Of a stretch of 9,617 nucleotides of DNA, positions 5,576-9,617 are shown one piece after another. The DNA is from CAZDML01 sp964506645 (lineage in GTDB: Bacteria; Elusimicrobiota; Elusimicrobia; 2-01-FULL-59-12), in the NCBI GenBank assembly GCA_964506645.1, contig CAZDML010000079.1:1-9617 (forward strand), written 5' to 3'. The notes beneath the pieces are model-generated. The model was not told the origin of the DNA and ran no database searches. It saw only the letters and a list, made by a program, of their open reading frames with translations. The translations under genes were made by a program, and so were the position numbers. How positions within the stretch are numbered: position 1 is the first letter of the stretch; each line of letters opens with the position of its first letter.

Positions 5576-8500
5576 AAGATGCGGCTGAAGACACTTTCTT
5601 TAGCGACCCCGAACGTGCGTAATAATCCTGCAAAGAACACACCGTCGTTTCTTCTGTCCGCATCGCACGAATGCCAGCGAGTGCGGCCCGGGCAGCGGCC
5701 AGGGTCGTCACGATCGGTACGTTGTACAACAAAGCGGCCTGACGAATGGTAAATCCGTCGGTACGGGTTCGTTTGCCGGAAGGCGTATTGACCACCAGCA
5801 CCACATCACGGTTCTTGATGACGTCCGTGACATTTGGACGACCTTCCGCGAGTTTCAAAACGGTTCGAACTTCTAGCCCCTGACTACGCAGGAGATCAGC
5901 GGTAGAGCCTGTGGCAAAAAGCTCAAACCCGGCTTTCGAGAGTTCTTTGGCAATTTGACAGCCCTCTTTCTTGTCGCGGTCTGCCAGGCTAAAAAGAACC
6001 CCCCCGGATTTCGGCAATTGCGCTCCGGCGGCCGACTGTGACTTGGCAAAAGCTCGGCTGAAATCGGAATCGATGCCCATCACTTCGCCCGTTGAACGCA
6101 TTTCCGGTCCAAGCACGGCATCAACACCGGGAAAACGCGACCAGGGAAGGACGGCTTCTTTGACCGCGACCCATCCCATCTGCGGTCCTTCCTTCAAAAG
6201 CTTTTCAGACAATAAATCTTTTAGCTTGCGGCCCACCATCACTTGGGCTGCGAGCTTCGCGAGAGGAACCCCGGTTGCTTTGGAAACGAACGGCACCGTA
6301 CGGCTGGCTCGCGGGTTGGCCTCCAGAATATAAATTATTCCTTCTCGAACCGCAAATTGAATATTCATGAGTCCGCGCACATTCAGCCCTTTAGCGAGTG
6401 ATTCTGCGTACTGTTTGAGGGTCGCTAAATCCTTCGGCGCGAGTGTTCGCGGCGGAAGCATGCAGGCGGAGTCCCCGGAATGAATGCCGGCTTCCTCGAT
6501 ATGTTCCATAATCCCCCCGATATAAACGTCCGTGCCGTCACAGAGCACATCGACATCGAGTTCGAGGGCGTTATCGAGGAATTTATCGATCAAAATAGGG
6601 TGTTCTGGTGATACTTTGGTGGCGCGCTCAATGTAGTCCGCCAGCATCACTTCGTCATAAACAACTTCCATCGCGCGGCCACCAAGAACATAGCTCGGTC
6701 GCACCATGACGGGATACCCAATCCGCTCAGCGGTCGACTTGGCTTCCTGGAAAGAACGCGCGGTACCCGCGGGCGCCTGAGGAATGCCGAGTTTGGTCAA
6801 AAGCGCTCCAAATCGTTCCCGGTCTTCGGCTAAATCAATCGAGTCTGGCGAGGTTCCTAAAATCTTCACGCCATTTTTCTCCAGGGGAATGGCCAGATTG
6901 AGCGGTGTTTGACCACCAAACTGGACTATCACACCTTCTGGCTTTTCCTTCTCCACGATATTTAAGACGTCTTCGAGTGTCAGCGGTTCAAAATAGAGTT
7001 TATCGGACGTATCGTAGTCGGTCGACACGGTTTCCGGGTTGCAGTTCACCATAATCGTCTCAAAGTTTTCCCCTTTGAGCGCCATAACGGCATGCACGCA
7101 GCAATAATCAAACTCAATGCCCTGACCGATACGGTTTGGACCGCCACCCAGGATCATGACTTTCTTCTTATTGGTGAAAGTGACTTCGTCTTCATCTTCG
7201 TAAGTCGAATAGTAATAGGGGGTATAGGCCTGGAACTCGGCTGCACAGGTATCCACGGACTTATAGGTCGGGAGCACGCCGCCTTGTTTGCGCCATTCGC
7301 GGATGTCTTTGTCTTTGACGCCGCGGGCATTGGCGATCTGCCAGTCGGAAAAACCGAGGCGCTTAATTTCTTTAAGGAATTCCGCGGAGAGCGGATTCGA
7401 AGGAGCGGCCTTGATGCGTTGCTCCATCTCATTAATTTCCTCAATCTGCTGAATAAACCACGGATCGATCTTGGACCATTCAATAATTTGTTGCGCCGAC
7501 ACTCCATTCTCGAGCGCTGCCTTGATGAAGAAAATACGATCGCAGTTGGGTATGCGGATACGGTCTCTGAAAAGCGCTTGCAGCTTTTCTTTATCCGCCG
7601 GGGTTTCAAATTTCATTTTCTTGAGGTAAGCCGCTGGGCTGCGAAGATCAGAGCCCAGGCCCTGAGCGCCAATTTCCAGACCACGCAGTGCTTTCTGGAG
7701 CGCTTCTTTAAAGGTACGGCCGAGCGCCATGACTTCTCCGACCGATTTCATCGCCGTGTTCAGTGTCTGGTCAGCTGCCGTGAATTTCTCAAAAGCAAAA
7801 CGAGGGATTTTAACAACGGTGTAATCGATGCTGGGTTCAAAAGAAGCCGGGGTCTTCTTCGTAATGTCGTTGGGGAGCTCATCGAGGCGATAACCGACCG
7901 CTAAGAGCGCGGCGATCTTCGCAATCGGAAAACCCGTCGCCTTCGAAGCCAGGGCCGAACTGCGCGACACGCGGGGATTCATTTCAATAACCACGCGGTC
8001 GCCGTTTTTCGGATTCACAGCAAATTGAATGTTGGATCCGCCCGTTTCCACGCCGATGGCGCGGATAACCGCAAAGGAATCGTCACGCATTTCCTGGAGT
8101 TCACGGTCGGTGAGCGTTTGCGCGGGCGCGACGGTGATCGAGTCGCCGGTGTGTACACCCATCGGGTCAAAATTTTCGATCGAACAGATGATAACGCAGT
8201 TGTCGGCTGTGTCACGCATGACTTCCATCTCGTACTCTTTCCAACCGAGCACGGACTCTTCAATCAGAACTTCCCCCACCGGGCTCGCGTCCAAACCACG
8301 GCGGACAAGCTCGAGAAGCTCATCTTTGGCATACACCGTGCCCGAGCCAACACCGCCGAGCGTGAAAGACGGACGAATGATCAGAGGGAAACCGATACCG
8401 CGAGAAATTTCTTCCGCTTCGGAAATGGAACGCGCATAACCGCTCTTGGGCACGCGGAGCCCAATTTCCTGCATCGTTTTCTTAAAGAGTTTGCGGTCTT

Positions 8501-8879
8501 CGCCTTTTTTAATGGCTTCAAGTTTTGCGCCGATGAGCTCGACGTTGTATTTGGCGAGAATGCCGCGCTCAGAGAGCGCCACAGCGAGGTTCAAAGCGGT
8601 TTGACCACCCAGGGTTGGGAGAATCGCTTCCGGTTTTTCTTTCGCGATCACTTGTTCCAGCACTTCTGGGGTAAGGGGTTCAACGTAGGTCGCATGAGCG
8701 AGCTCGGGGTCGGTCATGATCGTTGCCGGGTTCGAGTTCACTAAAACGATACGGTAGCCTTCCTTCATCAGGGCTTTAATCGCCTGCGTACCGCTGTAGT
8801 CGAACTCACAGGCCTGACCGATCACGATCGGGCCGGAGCCGATAATCAAAATCGTTTTAATGTCTGTACGTTTGGGCAT
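5574..8879 (-). CDS. carB: Carbamoyl-phosphate synthase large chain
   Basis: Together with CarA this makes carbamoyl phosphate from bicarbonate, glutamine-derived ammonia and two ATP, feeding pyrimidine and arginine synthesis in the cytosol. The 1101-residue protein starts MPKRTDIKTILIIGSGP, a near-universal CarB start. The first ATP-grasp half (about 1-400) carries EMNPRVSRSSALASKATG. An oligomerisation segment follows. The second ATP-grasp half opens with MILGGGPNRIGQG (575-587) and includes ANPRASRTVPFVSKATG. The MGS-like allosteric domain begins near G959, with FATGST (T990, T993) and NTPSG (N1031). By recall of the E. coli enzyme, these are positions that bind UMP, so nucleotide control is likely retained. 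It is about 28 residues longer than the E. coli protein (1073). Part of this is roughly 13 extra residues after the RGLEIGAQGL stretch that ends the first half. The start overlaps the carA stop by one base, and GGAG lies 8 bases upstream. Confidence 0.98.
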   Translation of the reverse strand: MPKRTDIKTILIIGSGPIVIGQACEFDYSGTQAIKALMKEGYRIVLVNSNPATIMTDPELAHATYVEPLTPEVLEQVIAKEKPEAILPTLGGQTALNLAVALSERGILAKYNVELIGAKLEAIKKGEDRKLFKKTMQEIGLRVPKSGYARSISEAEEISRGIGFPLIIRPSFTLGGVGSGTVYAKDELLELVRRGLDASPVGEVLIEESVLGWKEYEMEVMRDTADNCVIICSIENFDPMGVHTGDSITVAPAQTLTDRELQEMRDDSFAVIRAIGVETGGSNIQFAVNPKNGDRVVIEMNPRVSRSSALASKATGFPIAKIAALLAVGYRLDELPNDITKKTPASFEPSIDYTVVKIPRFAFEKFTAADQTLNTAMKSVGEVMALGRTFKEALQKALRGLEIGAQGLGSDLRSPAAYLKKMKFETPADKEKLQALFRDRIRIPNCDRIFFIKAALENGVSAQQIIEWSKIDPWFIQQIEEINEMEQRIKAAPSNPLSAEFLKEIKRLGFSDWQIANARGVKDKDIREWRKQGGVLPTYKSVDTCAAEFQAYTPYYYSTYEDEDEVTFTNKKKVMILGGGPNRIGQGIEFDYCCVHAVMALKGENFETIMVNCNPETVSTDYDTSDKLYFEPLTLEDVLNIVEKEKPEGVIVQFGGQTPLNLAIPLEKNGVKILGTSPDSIDLAEDRERFGALLTKLGIPQAPAGTARSFQEAKSTAERIGYPVMVRPSYVLGGRAMEVVYDEVMLADYIERATKVSPEHPILIDKFLDNALELDVDVLCDGTDVYIGGIMEHIEEAGIHSGDSACMLPPRTLAPKDLATLKQYAESLAKGLNVRGLMNIQFAVREGIIYILEANPRASRTVPFVSKATGVPLAKLAAQVMVGRKLKDLLSEKLLKEGPQMGWVAVKEAVLPWSRFPGVDAVLGPEMRSTGEVMGIDSDFSRAFAKSQSAAGAQLPKSGGVLFSLADRDKKEGCQIAKELSKAGFELFATGSTADLLRSQGLEVRTVLKLAEGRPNVTDVIKNRDVVLVVNTPSGKRTRTDGFTIRQAALLYNVPIVTTLAAARAALAGIRAMRTEETTVCSLQDYYARSGSLKKVSSAAS

Positions 8880-9617
8880 TATGTGCGCTCCGACATGATC
8901 TTCGTGAAACGATCAAAAAGGTAGGCCGCATCGTGAGGGCCAGGGGCCGCTTCAGGATGGTACTGTACGGCAAAAAGCGGGAGTGATTTATGGCGGATGC
9001 CTTCGCAGGTGTTGTCGTTCAAATTCACATGACTCATTTCAACGTCTTTGGAAGGCAACGAAGCTGCATCAACGGCAAATCCGTGGTTTTGAGAAGTGAT
9101 TTCGATCTTTCCTGTGGTCAAATCTTTCACAGGATGATTCCCGCCGCGATGACCGAACTTCAGCTTGTAGGTTTTCCCACCCAGTGCAAGGCCCAGCAAC
9201 TGATGACCCAGGCAAATCCCCATAATCGTAAATTGGTCTTTGCCGGCGCGTTTCGACTGCGTATCCACAAGCTGTCGGAGGGTTTGAATGCCGTACGTCA
9301 CAGCGGCCGGATCACCGGGACCATTGGAGACCATAATCCCATGTGGCTCAAGACCGAGAATATCATTGGCAGAGGTCTTTGCCGGAACCACAAGGACCTG
9401 CGCCCCCCGCTGATTTAAATTACGAAGGGTATTAAACTTGATGCCAAAATCCATCACGACCACACGATGTTTTTCATTCGCCGCTAGCGCCGGCACTTTA
9501 TCGACATTTCGGCGAATCCAGCGCCCGCCTTCTCGTAGCCATTGATAGGGTTTTTCGCAGGTCACGATACGGGCCAGGTCCTGGCCGTTCATCGATGGCA
9601 GTGCTTTGGCTTTGGAA
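8879..9617 (-). CDS. carA: Carbamoyl-phosphate synthase small chain, glutaminase subunit (N-terminal part off the window)
   Basis: This subunit hydrolyses glutamine and passes ammonia to CarB. About 245 C-terminal residues are visible. The frame stays open past the Met at 9592 to the right edge, reading KAKALPSMNGQDLA. That matches the internal KAxAxPGxNGxDLA stretch of CarA, so the Met is internal and the true start lies outside. The class I glutamine amidotransferase domain is intact: SNGPGDP (oxyanion-side loop), GICLGHQ with the nucleophile Cys encoded at 9212-9214, SQNHGFAV, and YHPEAAPGPHDA with the catalytic His and Glu. The stop TAA shares its last base with the carB ATG. carA is the first visible gene of the leftward operon; its promoter and any pyrimidine- or arginine-responsive leader are beyond the window. 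Confidence 0.97.
   Translation of the reverse strand, partial: SKAKALPSMNGQDLARIVTCEKPYQWLREGGRWIRRNVDKVPALAANEKHRVVVMDFGIKFNTLRNLNQRGAQVLVVPAKTSANDILGLEPHGIMVSNGPGDPAAVTYGIQTLRQLVDTQSKRAGKDQFTIMGICLGHQLLGLALGGKTYKLKFGHRGGNHPVKDLTTGKIEITSQNHGFAVDAASLPSKDVEMSHVNLNDNTCEGIRHKSLPLFAVQYHPEAAPGPHDAAYLFDRFTKIMSERT
8888..8891 (-). promoter_or_regulatory. Shine-Dalgarno GGAG of carB, inside carA
   Basis: On the minus strand GGAG ends 8 bases before the carB ATG and lies in the last codons of carA. Together with the TAATG stop/start overlap it supports the chosen start and coupled translation of the two subunits. Confidence 0.65.

Noticed and set aside
7092..7904. 270-codon plus-strand open frame
   Set aside because: It lies entirely antisense to intact, highly conserved carB. 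Its composition is that of a complementary-strand shadow with no recognisable domain.
8025..8744. 239-codon plus-strand open frame
   Set aside because: It is antisense to carB, in the same kind of shadow frame, with no start signal or family resemblance.
9590..9592. Met codon at 9592 as the start of carA
   Set aside because: The frame continues upstream to the window edge with residues matching the interior of CarA, and a CarA of about 237 residues would lack its whole N-terminal domain.

Overview
The window is a compact stretch of bacterial chromosome of roughly even base composition. It holds five protein genes and almost no spare DNA. Only the 155 bases between the two leftmost genes are non-coding, plus 12 bases between two genes on the right. 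No rRNA, tRNA, CRISPR array, insertion sequence or phage gene is visible. The taxon cannot be fixed from this sequence. An exported sugar-enzyme-like protein ending in a YPNPW-type beta-sandwich tail, an exported multidomain protein with an acetyltransferase-like fold, and dispersed CAGAACTC-type repeats together suggest a candidate-phylum bacterium such as Omnitrophota or Elusimicrobiota. This is a low-confidence guess from recalled family habits.

Left part (1-1581, minus strand): a 527-codon open frame with no stop runs off the left edge. It encodes an N-terminal signal peptide, then a stretch encoded by a hairpin-forming heptanucleotide repeat, then a region resembling a GNAT N-acetyltransferase. 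It is divergently arranged with the next gene across a 155-base spacer. That spacer contains a 6-bp dyad and a -10-like box very close to each start codon.

Middle part (1737-4457, plus strand): a 906-residue exported protein. It has two tandem CBM4/9-like sugar-binding modules, a beta-sandwich linker, a TIM-barrel domain with clan GH-A-like placement of acidic residues, a trailing beta domain and a C-terminal FlgD-Ig/type IX-sorting-like domain. It is probably a carbohydrate-active protein outside the cytoplasm.

Right part (4458-9617, minus strand): read in transcription order, this is carA (5' end off the window), carB, and a UgpC/MsmK/MalK-type sugar ABC-transporter ATPase. carA and carB overlap by one base. 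carB and the ATPase gene are 12 bases apart, with the ATPase ribosome binding site lying on the carB stop codon. This looks like one translationally coupled operon that makes carbamoyl phosphate for pyrimidines and arginine and also carries a sugar-import ATPase. The ATPase and the exported carbohydrate-active protein meet tail to tail with no base between their stop codons. They may belong to the same saccharide-use programme, but that is inference.
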